Below are positions 51,783 to 59,952 of a stretch of DNA of 64,000 nucleotides, one piece after another. Numbering within the stretch: the stretch's first letter is position 1; the number at the start of each line of letters is the position of its first letter. The DNA is from Thermoplasmata archaeon (GTDB lineage Archaea > Thermoplasmatota > Thermoplasmata > Lutacidiplasmatales > UBA184), in NCBI GenBank assembly GCA_021798195.1, contig JAJZYH010000008.1, forward strand, positions 1 through 64,000, in the 5' to 3' direction. Position numbers and translations under genes: made by a program. Below the pieces are notes generated by a model. The model was not told the DNA's origin and ran no database searches. It worked only from the letters and a program-made list of their open reading frames with translations.

Positions 51783-51970
51783 GGGGACCCTTCCTTCGCC
51801 GCCACCGATTCGATCCGGATCATCATGCGGGGTACGTGGTGGGAGCCCCCGATCTCCGAAAGGACCTGCTCCCGGGCCGCCTCGGCCGTGGGAGCTTCCC
51901 GTACCTTCGTGAACCCCTGCCAGTACTTCCGACGAGCCTGATAGGAGCCACGAACGGCCCACTGGGGCAA
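51779..51970 (-). CDS. rplX: Ribosomal protein LX (L18a/L20e)
   Basis: A 63-residue archaeal large-subunit protein. WAVRGSYQARRKYWQGFTK, then a helix (TAEAAREQVLSEIGG) and the C-terminal strand PRMMIRIESV match the family. First gene of the rplX-pfdA-ftsY run; the spacer upstream contains only a weak TTAAG element near 52008. Confidence 0.88.
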   Translation of the reverse strand: MPQWAVRGSYQARRKYWQGFTKVREAPTAEAAREQVLSEIGGSHHVPRMMIRIESVAAKEGSP

Positions 51971-52081
51971 CGTAGCGCCTCCGGGGAGGTGGCAGTTGGT
52001 GCGGGTCTTAAGCTTTGGGGGAGACGCCCCCCCACCGACCCGATCCGGGCGTGGGTTTGGCTCCGGCGTCCGGGGGCACGC

Positions 52082-52750
52082 TCACCGGGAACCGGGAGTC
52101 CCCCCGCGCGAGCCCACCACACGTCCCACGCGCTTCAGGAGGAGCAGCGTCAGGCGGAGTCCCCTCTGGATGTCGGGCTCCGAGAGCGCTCGGCCCAGGC
52201 TCATCACTCCCGTCACATGGGGGATCCGTTCCAGCTCGGCCTGCGTCCGCTCTCCGTCCCCCAGGGTGGCGACCTCGCCCACGACCGCCTGGATCATGGG
52301 CGCGCTCTGGCGATAGGCCACGAGCAGAGGTTCCAGCTCCTCCCATTGCGGGAGGTTCTGGACGAACCGCATGGCCCCCAGGAGAGACCCGCCCGCCTCT
52401 TCCACCATCTTGTCGGAGACCGCCTGGGTCGCCCCCACGAGCCCCTCGAGGAGCCCCGTGAGCGTGTCGAGAGCCCCCGTTTCCTTCCATTCCCCCACCT
52501 TCTCCAGGAGGAGGATGAGCCCCTCCCGCGCCTTTTCGTTCTGGCCGATGGAGTCCAAGAGGGACACCGCCGCCACCAGTCCGGAGCCGGAGGACTGGAC
52601 CATGCGGTCGGTGAGGGCGTCACTCACGCCCACGAGCCCCTCCGCGAGGCCCATGAGATGCTCCAGGGTACCGTCCGCCTGCCACCGGTCCAGCCGCTCC
52701 GTGAGGGCTTGCAGGCCGTTGGGCTGCGCCGGGGGGGTTCCTTCGGGCAT
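52082..52750 (-). CDS. DUF1641 protein
   Basis: A 222-residue, all-helical Leu/Gly-rich protein with internally similar stretches (LEHLMGLAEGLVGVSDALTD and LDTLTGLLEGLVGATQAVSD), the style of DUF1641. Such proteins are usually encoded next to sulfide:quinone oxidoreductase or formate-dehydrogenase-type genes and are thought to help electron transfer at the membrane. It follows the SQR gene by 11 bp. No catalytic residues are evident. Confidence 0.82.
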   Translation of the reverse strand: MPEGTPPAQPNGLQALTERLDRWQADGTLEHLMGLAEGLVGVSDALTDRMVQSSGSGLVAAVSLLDSIGQNEKAREGLILLLEKVGEWKETGALDTLTGLLEGLVGATQAVSDKMVEEAGGSLLGAMRFVQNLPQWEELEPLLVAYRQSAPMIQAVVGEVATLGDGERTQAELERIPHVTGVMSLGRALSEPDIQRGLRLTLLLLKRVGRVVGSRGGTPGSR

Positions 52751-52761
52751 GGTCCCTCCCC

Positions 52762-53907
52762 TCAGAACATGGCGCGGGCGGTCACGTCCCAATAGACGCG
52801 GTTGTAGATCATCTTGTTCCAGTAGTGGGAGAACGAGGGAGTGGGGGGGTGCGGCGGGTGCAGATAATCGAACTTGATGTAGGTGGCCTGGGAGAGCCCC
52901 GTCATGATCCAGCAATAGACCCGACCCTCGTAGCGCGTCGAAGGGGCGATCCCCCGGGCCTGGGAGGCGACGCTCTGTGCCACGGTCTCCGCTTCGTAGT
53001 CCGCCGTGGATCCCGCCTTGGAGATGGCGATGTTGGTGGCATCCCCGAGGACGTAGATGTCGTTCTGGCCCTCCGCCCGCAGGGTGTATTTGTCCGTGGG
53101 GACCCAGTTCCCCTTGTCCCCCAACCCCGAGGCCCCGATGAGGTCCGCTCCCCGGTGTGGGGGGATCCCCACCAGGAGGTCGAAGTCGAGTGCCTCTCCC
53201 TCGACCCCCACGAGCTTCTTGCCCGCGGCGTCCACCTTCTGGACGTTGAACGGGGTGTGGGTCTGGATCCCGCGCTCGGTCATGATCTTCTGCATGACGG
53301 GGGCCACCGTCTCGATCCCGAAGACCCGGGGAATGGGGTAGGTGTAATGGATCTCGCTCTTGTCCCGGAGCCCCCGGGACCGTAGATAATCGTCGAGCAT
53401 GAAGGTCACTTCCAGGGGGGCCACGGGGCACTTGTAGGGCATCCCGGCCACCGTGACCACGATCTTTCCGCCGTTGAACTGGCGGAGGTCGTCCCGGAGC
53501 TTCACCGCATTGGCGAGGTCATAGAAGGAATGTGCGCCCTCGGTGAATCCGGGGGAGAGCTCGGGATGCAGGGTCGAGCCGGTGGCGATCACGAGGATGT
53601 CGTACGGCATCTCCTTCCCTCCCGCGAGGTGGAGCTTCTTCCCCGCGGCGTCGATCTTCACCACCTCGGACTTGACGAGGCGGATGTTCCGGTGGAGCAG
53701 GCGGGCCTCATCCTGCCGCGTCTCCTCGGGCCGCATCTTGTCGAAGACGACCATGAGGTAGCCCGGCTGGTAGGCATGGATCCCTTCCTTGTCCACCACG
53801 GATATCTCCACCTGGCCCGTCTCCACTTCCGGGGCCAAGAGCCGCTGGATCCGGTTCGCCACGGTCGTTCCGCCGATGCCTCCTCCCAACACCACGATTC
53901 GCTTCAT
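52762..53907 (-). CDS. sqr: Sulfide:quinone oxidoreductase-type flavoprotein
   Basis: A 381-residue FAD disulfide reductase-fold enzyme: GGGIGG (8-13) after IVVLG, VDKEGIHAYQPGY, ATGSTLHPELSPG, and the second FAD motif NDIYVLGDATNI. C160 (PYKCPVAPLEV) and a late Cys near 332 (VYCWIMTG) match the redox cysteine pair of SQR. The C-terminal region is aromatic and amphipathic (HYWNKMIYNRVYWDV), suiting membrane binding and quinone access. It should oxidise sulfide to polysulfide. It lies between TusA and DUF1641 genes. Confidence 0.88.
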   Translation of the reverse strand: MKRIVVLGGGIGGTTVANRIQRLLAPEVETGQVEISVVDKEGIHAYQPGYLMVVFDKMRPEETRQDEARLLHRNIRLVKSEVVKIDAAGKKLHLAGGKEMPYDILVIATGSTLHPELSPGFTEGAHSFYDLANAVKLRDDLRQFNGGKIVVTVAGMPYKCPVAPLEVTFMLDDYLRSRGLRDKSEIHYTYPIPRVFGIETVAPVMQKIMTERGIQTHTPFNVQKVDAAGKKLVGVEGEALDFDLLVGIPPHRGADLIGASGLGDKGNWVPTDKYTLRAEGQNDIYVLGDATNIAISKAGSTADYEAETVAQSVASQARGIAPSTRYEGRVYCWIMTGLSQATYIKFDYLHPPHPPTPSFSHYWNKMIYNRVYWDVTARAMF

Positions 53908-53927
53908 GCTCGTTCCCTCCTGGACAT

Positions 53928-54209
53928 TCAATGCGTCTTGCGGATCAGGTACCGGTCGAACTCCGTACCCTCCTCCACCTTCACCAGTTCGTGCCCCGCC
54001 TTCCGGACCCACAGGGGGATGTCCTGGCGCGAGCCCTGGTCGCTGGACAGGACCTCGATCTGGGATCCCGCGTCCTCCTCCTGGATGGCGGCGATGAGCT
54101 CCATGAGCGGTCCGGGGCACCATGCCCCTCGGGCGTCCACCACGCGCGCACCGGCCGGACGGGCGGGGGTCTCGGGTCCCGTGGGGTTGGTCGAGGATTC
54201 TCCGGTCAT
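53928..54209 (-). CDS. tusA: TusA-family sulfur carrier
   Basis: A 93-residue protein with the TusA motif WCPGPLMELI; the sulfur-carrying Cys is residue 31. A beta-alpha-beta fold follows (SQIEVLSSDQGSRQDIP...). The Ser/Pro/Thr-rich first 20 residues are longer than in TusA. ATG 54209 overlaps the DsrE stop by 4 bp. It probably relays sulfane sulfur between DsrE and the SQR product. Confidence 0.9.
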   Translation of the reverse strand: MTGESSTNPTGPETPARPAGARVVDARGAWCPGPLMELIAAIQEEDAGSQIEVLSSDQGSRQDIPLWVRKAGHELVKVEEGTEFDRYLIRKTH

Positions 54210-54676
54210 ACGAAATAGGTCGCCTCCGCACCCCGGGTCCTCTCCACGAACGATGCGATGCCCATCACATCGTCCACGAGGGGGTCCAGGTCCTTCCTCG
54301 AGAGGCCCATCACCTCCATGGATTGCGAGCACGCATAGACCCCCACATGGCCCACGGCCTTGGCCGCGCGGAGGATCTTCCTCCAACTGGGGACATTCCT
54401 CCGGTGGAGAGTCTCCTGGAGGCGTTCCCCGTCCGGGCCATGCCCCGGCTCCCCGGGCGGGTGCCCGTCGGCATGGCTGGTGCGGAACGCGTCGAGCCCC
54501 CAGTAGCTCGCAAAGATGTGCACGTCGTACCCCAGGGCCGCCGCCCCGCTCACCAGCGTGGAAAAGGCGAGGAGGCGTTCGGACATGCCGGACGCGAGGA
54601 GGATGGCCATCTTGGGGGGCCGCTCACCGGACGACGCTCCCGGTCCTTCCCCTTCCTTGGAACCGGGCGCGCTCAT
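54206..54676 (-). CDS. DsrE-family sulfur transferase
   Basis: A 156-residue DsrE/DsrF-like (DsrE2-type) protein. MAILLASGMSERLLAFSTLVSGAAALGYDVHIFAS is the Rossmann-like core, and C116 in YACSQSMEVMGL is the conserved persulfide Cys. A disordered Gly/Pro loop (69-84) is inserted. First gene of the DsrE-TusA-SQR-DUF1641 cluster. The 210-bp spacer upstream contains a TAAATATGG box near 54815-54824. Confidence 0.87.
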   Translation of the reverse strand: MSAPGSKEGEGPGASSGERPPKMAILLASGMSERLLAFSTLVSGAAALGYDVHIFASYWGLDAFRTSHADGHPPGEPGHGPDGERLQETLHRRNVPSWRKILRAAKAVGHVGVYACSQSMEVMGLSRKDLDPLVDDVMGIASFVERTRGAEATYFV

Positions 54677-54887
54677 GGACGAGCCCCCAGCCTGCGTCGC
54701 CGTCGGGGCTCCAAGTCCCCATCCTGTGACGGCAGCGGGGGCGTGACCCTAGCTCCCGCCTCGAAGGTCCATGCGTCGGCCATACGTTCCACGCTCTGGC
54801 GCGACGAGCCTCTTTCCATATTTACCCCTTCCACCGGGGCCCCCGGATCCACCCAACCCGTTCGGGAAAAGGGGGGGTCCGGACGAA

Positions 54888-55157
54888 CTAACCCGGCCTC
54901 GAGCCCTCGCCCGCGGGGCCCTCGTCCGCGGGAGGGAGGTCGCGCCGCTGCCGGCGCCGGAGCGCTTCCTCCCGTTGCCGGAACCAGTTCGCCACGCGGT
55001 CCTCGAAGGAGGCGCTGGGAGACGAGGGCTCCCGGAGCCGGTTCTCCCGGAACTCCCTCTCCGCCTCCTCCTCCGAGGAGAGCGGGACCGCTTCCTCGAG
55101 ACCCCTCTGGCCCTGGGGACGTTCCCCTAGTGCGCGAGAGCCACGACGTCGGACCAT
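54888..55157 (-). CDS. Small charged protein of unknown function
   Basis: An 89-residue, very charged frame overlapping the end of the ThiI-like gene by 31 bp. Its core (EEEAEREFRENRLREPS; FEDRVANWFRQREEALRRRQRR) looks like genuine amphipathic helix, unlike shadow frames here. The start at ATG 55157 is uncertain. No family recognised; it could be a disordered RNA-binding adaptor or a spurious call. Confidence 0.4.
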   Translation of the reverse strand: MVRRRGSRALGERPQGQRGLEEAVPLSSEEEAEREFRENRLREPSSPSASFEDRVANWFRQREEALRRRQRRDLPPADEGPAGEGSRPG

Positions 55158-56023
55158 CGGCGGCTCACCTCCTCGTCCGTCATGCCCACGGTGGGGGAGA
55201 ATACCACCACGTCCTTCCAGAACTCGCGGGCCGGCGGGAACTCGTCCACGTCCAGGGGGAGCGCCACCCCGTCCAGCCCCCGCGTCTCGGCCAGCCGCCT
55301 GAGATGCTCCCACGCACCCTGGGGGTTGTCCGCCGATTCCACAGGGAGGGAAGGGGAGAAGCGGGAAAGGACCTCCTTGACCAGGCGTACCCCCTCGCCT
55401 TCCGCCACGCAGTAAACGGAGCAGCCCCGCTTCATGAGGAGGTAGGCCCCCAGAGCGCCCCGGAGCCCATCCACATGGGCACCCACCGGGCCCGCCACGC
55501 CCAGGGGCATCCCTCCGGGACCCGGCCAGCGCTCGTGGTACACGTACGTCTTGGGCCCGCGTACCTCCACGAATGCCTCCCAATCCGGTTTGCCGAGGTC
55601 CACATGGAGGTGCGCCTCGGGAAAGGCGTTCAGGATGGCTTCCCCCACCCGGGCTCCCACCTCCTGGCTGGTGAACGGATGATTCCCGGTCCGGCGCGCG
55701 CGGACCGCGAACCGGGCCCCGGTCGTCACCCGGGGTCTCACCATCTCCACGACCCTTTCGCTGATGCGGGGGAGGTCCGTCTCCACCACCTCCGCGGGAC
55801 TCACAGAGACCACCCCGAACACGCGGCGGGCCACGGGGGCCGCGGAGCCGGCATCCGGGGTGTGGACGTACAGGTGGCCGTGGTCGCTCGAGATCGTGCA
55901 GGGGATCCGGGCGGCCAGGAAGGCCTCCAGGATGTTTCGCCGGAGCCGGCCCTCGAACTCCCTCCGGACCGGAGGGGACTTGAGGGCGATCTCCCCGTAA
56001 CGGATGAGTAAAACCTCGGGCAC
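55127..56023 (-). CDS. ThiI-like THUMP protein with a lost PP-loop
   Basis: A 298-residue homologue of tRNA 4-thiouridine synthase. It has the N-terminal ferredoxin-like region (LLIRYGEIALKSPPVRREFE), a THUMP domain (RPRVTTGARFAVRARRTGNHPFTSQEVGARVG) and the start of the AANH domain (AYLLMKRGCSVY). Where ThiI has the ATP-binding SGGxDS loop, this protein reads GVAGPVGAHVDGLRGALG, so adenylation of tRNA looks impossible. It also lacks the C-terminal rhodanese. It begins at GTG 56023, divergent from argS. It may bind tRNA without catalysis. Confidence 0.8.
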   Translation of the reverse strand: MPEVLLIRYGEIALKSPPVRREFEGRLRRNILEAFLAARIPCTISSDHGHLYVHTPDAGSAAPVARRVFGVVSVSPAEVVETDLPRISERVVEMVRPRVTTGARFAVRARRTGNHPFTSQEVGARVGEAILNAFPEAHLHVDLGKPDWEAFVEVRGPKTYVYHERWPGPGGMPLGVAGPVGAHVDGLRGALGAYLLMKRGCSVYCVAEGEGVRLVKEVLSRFSPSLPVESADNPQGAWEHLRRLAETRGLDGVALPLDVDEFPPAREFWKDVVVFSPTVGMTDEEVSRRWSDVVALAH

Positions 56024-56061
56024 GGGGTTTATGAGTCCTCGATTCTCATGAGGTTTCCTCC

Positions 56062-57921
56062 ATGGCGGATCCTCCCGTCGCCCCCGGTAGCACGATGGCC
56101 GAGGATTCTCCGGATCCGTGGGAGCCCCTGAGAGGACACTTCATCGGCACGGTTTCGCAACGGCTCTCCCGGCGGGGGTGGAAGGGAGAGCCCTCGGAGA
56201 TCCGGAGCCAGATCGCCACCCCCTCGGAGAGCAAAGGGGACCTCGCCCTCCCGATCTTCCGCTGGGCGAAGTCCCTGGGAATGCCCCCCGGGGCCCTCGC
56301 CAAGGAGCTGGCGGAGGGCTTCCCCGCCGGGCCCGGCCTCGCGGAGGTGACCACCGAGAACGGATTCATCAACGTCACCGCGTCCGTGGAGTGGCTCGCG
56401 CAGCGGACCCTGGGCCTCATCCTTTCCCGGGGGGACGAGTACGGGCATCATCCCCCCCGGGAGGAGGCGGTCTGCGTGGAGCACACCAGCGCGAACCCCA
56501 CGGGCCCCCTGCACGTGGGGCGGTCCCGCAACAGCATCTTGGGGGATACCCTGGTGCGGGTCCTTCGGGCCCGTGGCCATCCCGTCACCGTCCACTTCTA
56601 CGTGGATGACATCGGGCGTCAGGCGGCGACCCTGGTCTGGCTCTGGCGCCGTCCTCCCTCGGAATGGCCCCCGGAGATCCGGGCGCGCTCCGGGGTCCCT
56701 GCGGACGGGCGCCGACCTCCGGACCTCAAGCCCGACGCGTGGAGGGGACTCCCGTACGCCGCCGCCTCCGAATACCTGAAATCCCACCCCGAGGCGGCCG
56801 AGGAGGTCGCCCGCCTCGCCCGCCTCCTCGAGGAGGGGAAACTCCCGGTGGAGGAATATCGTGCGGTCCCCCGGGAGATCATGGAGGGGGTCTGCGAGAC
56901 CCTCCGACGGGTCCATGTCTCCTTCGACGAATTCGCCTGGGAGTCGGACTTCGAGCTCGACGGGAGCGTCCGGGACGTCCTCCGCCGCCTCCGGGCATCC
57001 CCCAGGGCACGGATCGTGGAAGGTGCCCTCGGGATCGATGCCCATGACCTGGGTCTCCCCAAGGAGGACGCCATGGTGTTCGTGACCCGGGGGGACGGCG
57101 CGGACCTCTACCCCGCACGGGACGTGGCATACCACCTCTCCAAGTTCCGGCGTTTCGCCCGGGTGATCGACGTACTGGGGGAGGATCACAAGCTCCACTA
57201 CCGCGGGCTCCTGGCGCTCCTCGAGGCCATGGGAGAACCCCGCCGGCCCGAGGCGATCTTCTATTCGTTCGTGAACCTGCCCGAGGGAAGGATGACCACT
57301 CGCGGGGGCCGCGTGGTCCTCCTGGATGACGTTCTGGACCGCGCCTGCGCCCTCGCCCGGGAGGAGGTCCGGAAACGACGCGAGAACCTCTCGCCGGAGG
57401 AGATCCAGGACATCGCGGAGAAGGTGGGATGCGCCGCGGTCCGTTTCCATCTCCTGCGGGTGCAGGCGGAGAAGCCCATCACCTTCCGCTGGGAGGAGGC
57501 CCTCTCGTTCGAAGGGAAGAGCGCGCCGTTCCTGCAGTACGCCCATGCCCGTGCGTGCAGTCTCCTCGAGAAGGCACGAACCGAAGCCCCCGAACTCCTT
57601 GCGGGGAGAGAACGGGTGGCCCGGGGGGAACCCGTCCCGTTCCCCCCCGGGGGTCCGGAGCCCTCGGAGAAGGCCCTCCTGCGGGCCTTGAGCCGGCTCC
57701 CGTCCCTCGTGGACCAGGTGGCGATGTCGGCGTCGGTGCACCTCCTCGCCCTGTATGGGCATGAGGTGGCGGAACGTTTCAACGAGTTCTACCAATCCCT
57801 GCGGGTGCTGAACGCGGATCCCCCCCAGCGCCCCTTCCGGCTCCTCCTGGTGGAGGCCTCGCGCCAGGTCCTCCGGAACACCCTGGACCTCATCGGCGTC
57901 GAGGCCGTGGAGGCGATGTGA
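56062..57921 (+). CDS. argS: Arginyl-tRNA synthetase
   Basis: Class I synthetase of 619 residues. N-terminal additional (Add-1) domain for tRNA D-loop binding (~20-120), the HIGH-type signature NPTGPLHVGRSRN (the Arg form is normal for ArgRS), FYVDDIGRQ, and LEDHKL-type insert VLGEDHKLHYR. The KMSKS region reads LPEGRMTTRGGRVV, the common ArgRS variant. A DALR anticodon-binding domain closes it (FLQYAHARACSLLEKA). ATG 56062 follows a TTTATGA element by about 32 nt. Confidence 0.95.
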   Translation: MADPPVAPGSTMAEDSPDPWEPLRGHFIGTVSQRLSRRGWKGEPSEIRSQIATPSESKGDLALPIFRWAKSLGMPPGALAKELAEGFPAGPGLAEVTTENGFINVTASVEWLAQRTLGLILSRGDEYGHHPPREEAVCVEHTSANPTGPLHVGRSRNSILGDTLVRVLRARGHPVTVHFYVDDIGRQAATLVWLWRRPPSEWPPEIRARSGVPADGRRPPDLKPDAWRGLPYAAASEYLKSHPEAAEEVARLARLLEEGKLPVEEYRAVPREIMEGVCETLRRVHVSFDEFAWESDFELDGSVRDVLRRLRASPRARIVEGALGIDAHDLGLPKEDAMVFVTRGDGADLYPARDVAYHLSKFRRFARVIDVLGEDHKLHYRGLLALLEAMGEPRRPEAIFYSFVNLPEGRMTTRGGRVVLLDDVLDRACALAREEVRKRRENLSPEEIQDIAEKVGCAAVRFHLLRVQAEKPITFRWEEALSFEGKSAPFLQYAHARACSLLEKARTEAPELLAGRERVARGEPVPFPPGGPEPSEKALLRALSRLPSLVDQVAMSASVHLLALYGHEVAERFNEFYQSLRVLNADPPQRPFRLLLVEASRQVLRNTLDLIGVEAVEAM

Positions 57922-58042
57922 CGCCCCGCGCGGCCAGGGAAGCGAATCACCTCATGGAAGGTGTCATTGGGAACGCGTCGGCCCGCCGGGGGTCTCGGGG
58001 CCCCGTACCGGCTTCGCGGGGACTCTCTGGGGGGGAGTGGAC

Positions 58043-58843
58043 ATGGACCGCCCCATCGTGGTGAAGCTCGGGGGCAGCATCCTCACGAGGAAGCGGGAGC
58101 GGGAGCGCCTCCGGCCCAAGGTGATCCAGCGCCTCGCCACGGAGCTCTTCCAGGGCTGGAACGCCGGAGGGGCCCCGCTCGTGGTGATCCACGGGGCCGG
58201 GTCGTTCGGGCACCCGGGGGCCGCCCAATGGGGCCTCGCGGGACCACCGGGGAGCTCCCGCAACCACCGGGAGCGGGGAGCGGCCCTGACCTCCCACCGC
58301 GTCCGGGACCTCCATCAGCGGGTGGTGAAAGAACTCCTCTCGGCGGGCCTCCCCGCGTTCTCGGTCCCCCCCTTTCCCCTCGCCGAGAACCGGGAAGGGA
58401 ACCTGGTGGGATTCCCCACGGCCAGCCTCACGGAGGTCCTGGAGCGGGGAGGGATTCCGGTCACCTTCGGGGACGTGGTCCGGGATTCCGCCTGGGGGTT
58501 CTCCATCCTGTCGGGAGACACCATCGCGGTCCGGATGGCGCGGGAGATCCCCCTCCGGCAAATGGTGTTCGTGAGCGATGTGCCCGGAGTTTTCGCCCCC
58601 GGGTCCGAAAGGCACCGGACCGTGATCCCGGAACTGGGGCCGGAGGTCCTCGCCGGGCTCTCGACGCCCCGGGGACATCATGACGTGACCGGGGGCATCC
58701 GGGCCAAGGTCCAGGCGATGCTCCAGATCGCCGAGGGGGGCGCCCGCGCAGGGCTTATAAGCGGCCTCACGCATGGAAACGTCCTCAGGGCGCTCAAGGG
58801 GGAGGAGGTCTACGGGAGCTGGACAAGGCGTACCTCCCCCTGA
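58043..58843 (+). CDS. ipk: Isopentenyl phosphate kinase
   Basis: Phosphorylates isopentenyl phosphate to IPP in archaeal mevalonate pathways. A 266-residue amino-acid-kinase fold: IVVKLGGSILT (Lys8), VIHGAGSFGH with catalytic His57, GFSILSGDTIAV and HHDVTGGIRAKVQAM. ATG 58043 is preceded by a GGGGGG run; GTG 58037 is an alternative two codons upstream. It is followed by IDI-2 and elp3. Confidence 0.92.
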   Translation: MDRPIVVKLGGSILTRKRERERLRPKVIQRLATELFQGWNAGGAPLVVIHGAGSFGHPGAAQWGLAGPPGSSRNHRERGAALTSHRVRDLHQRVVKELLSAGLPAFSVPPFPLAENREGNLVGFPTASLTEVLERGGIPVTFGDVVRDSAWGFSILSGDTIAVRMAREIPLRQMVFVSDVPGVFAPGSERHRTVIPELGPEVLAGLSTPRGHHDVTGGIRAKVQAMLQIAEGGARAGLISGLTHGNVLRALKGEEVYGSWTRRTSP

Positions 58844-59939
58844 GGCCGGAAAGGAGGTTTCCGGCGGTCCCCCGCCGGATCTCCTCACGCACCGCAAGGC
58901 GGAGCACGTACAGATCGTCCTCGACGGTGGAGTGGAGGGGCGCTACCGTTTCTGGGACGACGTGGAACTCGTCCACAATTCCTTGCCGGAGATCGATCTC
59001 GAGGAGGTGGACACCGCCATTTCGCTGTTCGGCCGCCAACTCAAGGCTCCCCTGGTCATCACCGGCATGACCGGAGGATACCCGGGGGCCACCTTCATCA
59101 ACCGGAACCTGGCCCGCGCGGCTGCGGAGCTGGGGATCGGCTTCGGGGTGGGCAGCGAGCGGGCGGCGGTGGTGAAGGGGGCCTACCCGGAGAGCTATTC
59201 CTGCGCCCGGGACTACGACGTCCCGCTGAAGCTCGCCAACATCGGGGCCCCCCAGATCATCCACCAGGCCGCCGAGGACCCCGTGGTGGGCCCCGAGGAG
59301 GCCCAGAGGGCCATGGAGCTCATCGGCGCCCACGTCCTCGCGATCCACCTCAACTATCTCCAGGAGATGATCCAGCCCGAGGGGGACCGCCGGGCGCGGG
59401 GCGTCCTCGCTCAGATCGCACGCATGGCGCGCCGCTTCCCGGTGCTGGCGAAGGAGACGGGGGCGGGGATCTCCCGACCGGTGGCCCTGCGCCTCCGCCG
59501 GGCGGGGGTGAAGGGGTTCGATGTCAGCGGGAGGGGGGGGACCTCCTTCGCCGCCGTGGAGTACCACCGTGCGGTGAAGCAGGGCGCCACCCGCCAGGCG
59601 CGCCTGGGAAAGACGTTCTGGGACTGGGGGATCCCGGCGCCCGTGAGCGTGGTGGAGCTCGCCCATCTGGGGGTGCCCGTCATCGCGAGCGGCGGGATCC
59701 GCAACGGGCTGGACGCGGCCCGGGCCCTGGCCCTGGGCGCCACCGCGGTGGGGACGGCCGGGGGGATCCTCCGCGCCGCCACCGAGAGCTATGAGGCGAC
59801 CCGGGAGGAGCTCGAGATCTTCCTCCAGGAGCTCCGGACGGCGATGTTCCTTACCGGGTCCCGGCAGGTGAGGGACCTCGCCCGTGTGCGGACCGTCGTC
59901 CGCGGCGAGACGAGATCCTGGCTCGACCAGCTCCCGTGA
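58773..59939 (+). CDS. fni: Type 2 isopentenyl-diphosphate isomerase (FMN)
   Basis: Interconverts IPP and DMAPP with reduced FMN. TIM-barrel signatures: THRKAEHVQIVLD at the mature N-terminus, LVITGMTGGYPGA, LANIGAPQII, HLNYLQEMIQPEGDR (product site), VLAKETGAGIS, GFDVSGRGGTSF and VIASGGIRNGLDAARALALGA. The only canonical in-frame start is ATG 58773, which overlaps the IPK gene by 71 bp and adds ~37 residues of Gly/Ser/Arg-rich sequence; a strong AAAGGAGGT at 58848-58856 lies inside that extension. Confidence 0.92.
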   Translation: METSSGRSRGRRSTGAGQGVPPPEAGKEVSGGPPPDLLTHRKAEHVQIVLDGGVEGRYRFWDDVELVHNSLPEIDLEEVDTAISLFGRQLKAPLVITGMTGGYPGATFINRNLARAAAELGIGFGVGSERAAVVKGAYPESYSCARDYDVPLKLANIGAPQIIHQAAEDPVVGPEEAQRAMELIGAHVLAIHLNYLQEMIQPEGDRRARGVLAQIARMARRFPVLAKETGAGISRPVALRLRRAGVKGFDVSGRGGTSFAAVEYHRAVKQGATRQARLGKTFWDWGIPAPVSVVELAHLGVPVIASGGIRNGLDAARALALGATAVGTAGGILRAATESYEATREELEIFLQELRTAMFLTGSRQVRDLARVRTVVRGETRSWLDQLP

Positions 59940-59952
59940 GGGACCACCCCCC

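Noticed and set aside
56520-56550. Apparent HIGH-motif mutation (HVGR) in arginyl-tRNA synthetase
   Set aside because: Arg at the fourth position is a common form in archaeal ArgRS, so it is not evidence of inactivity.
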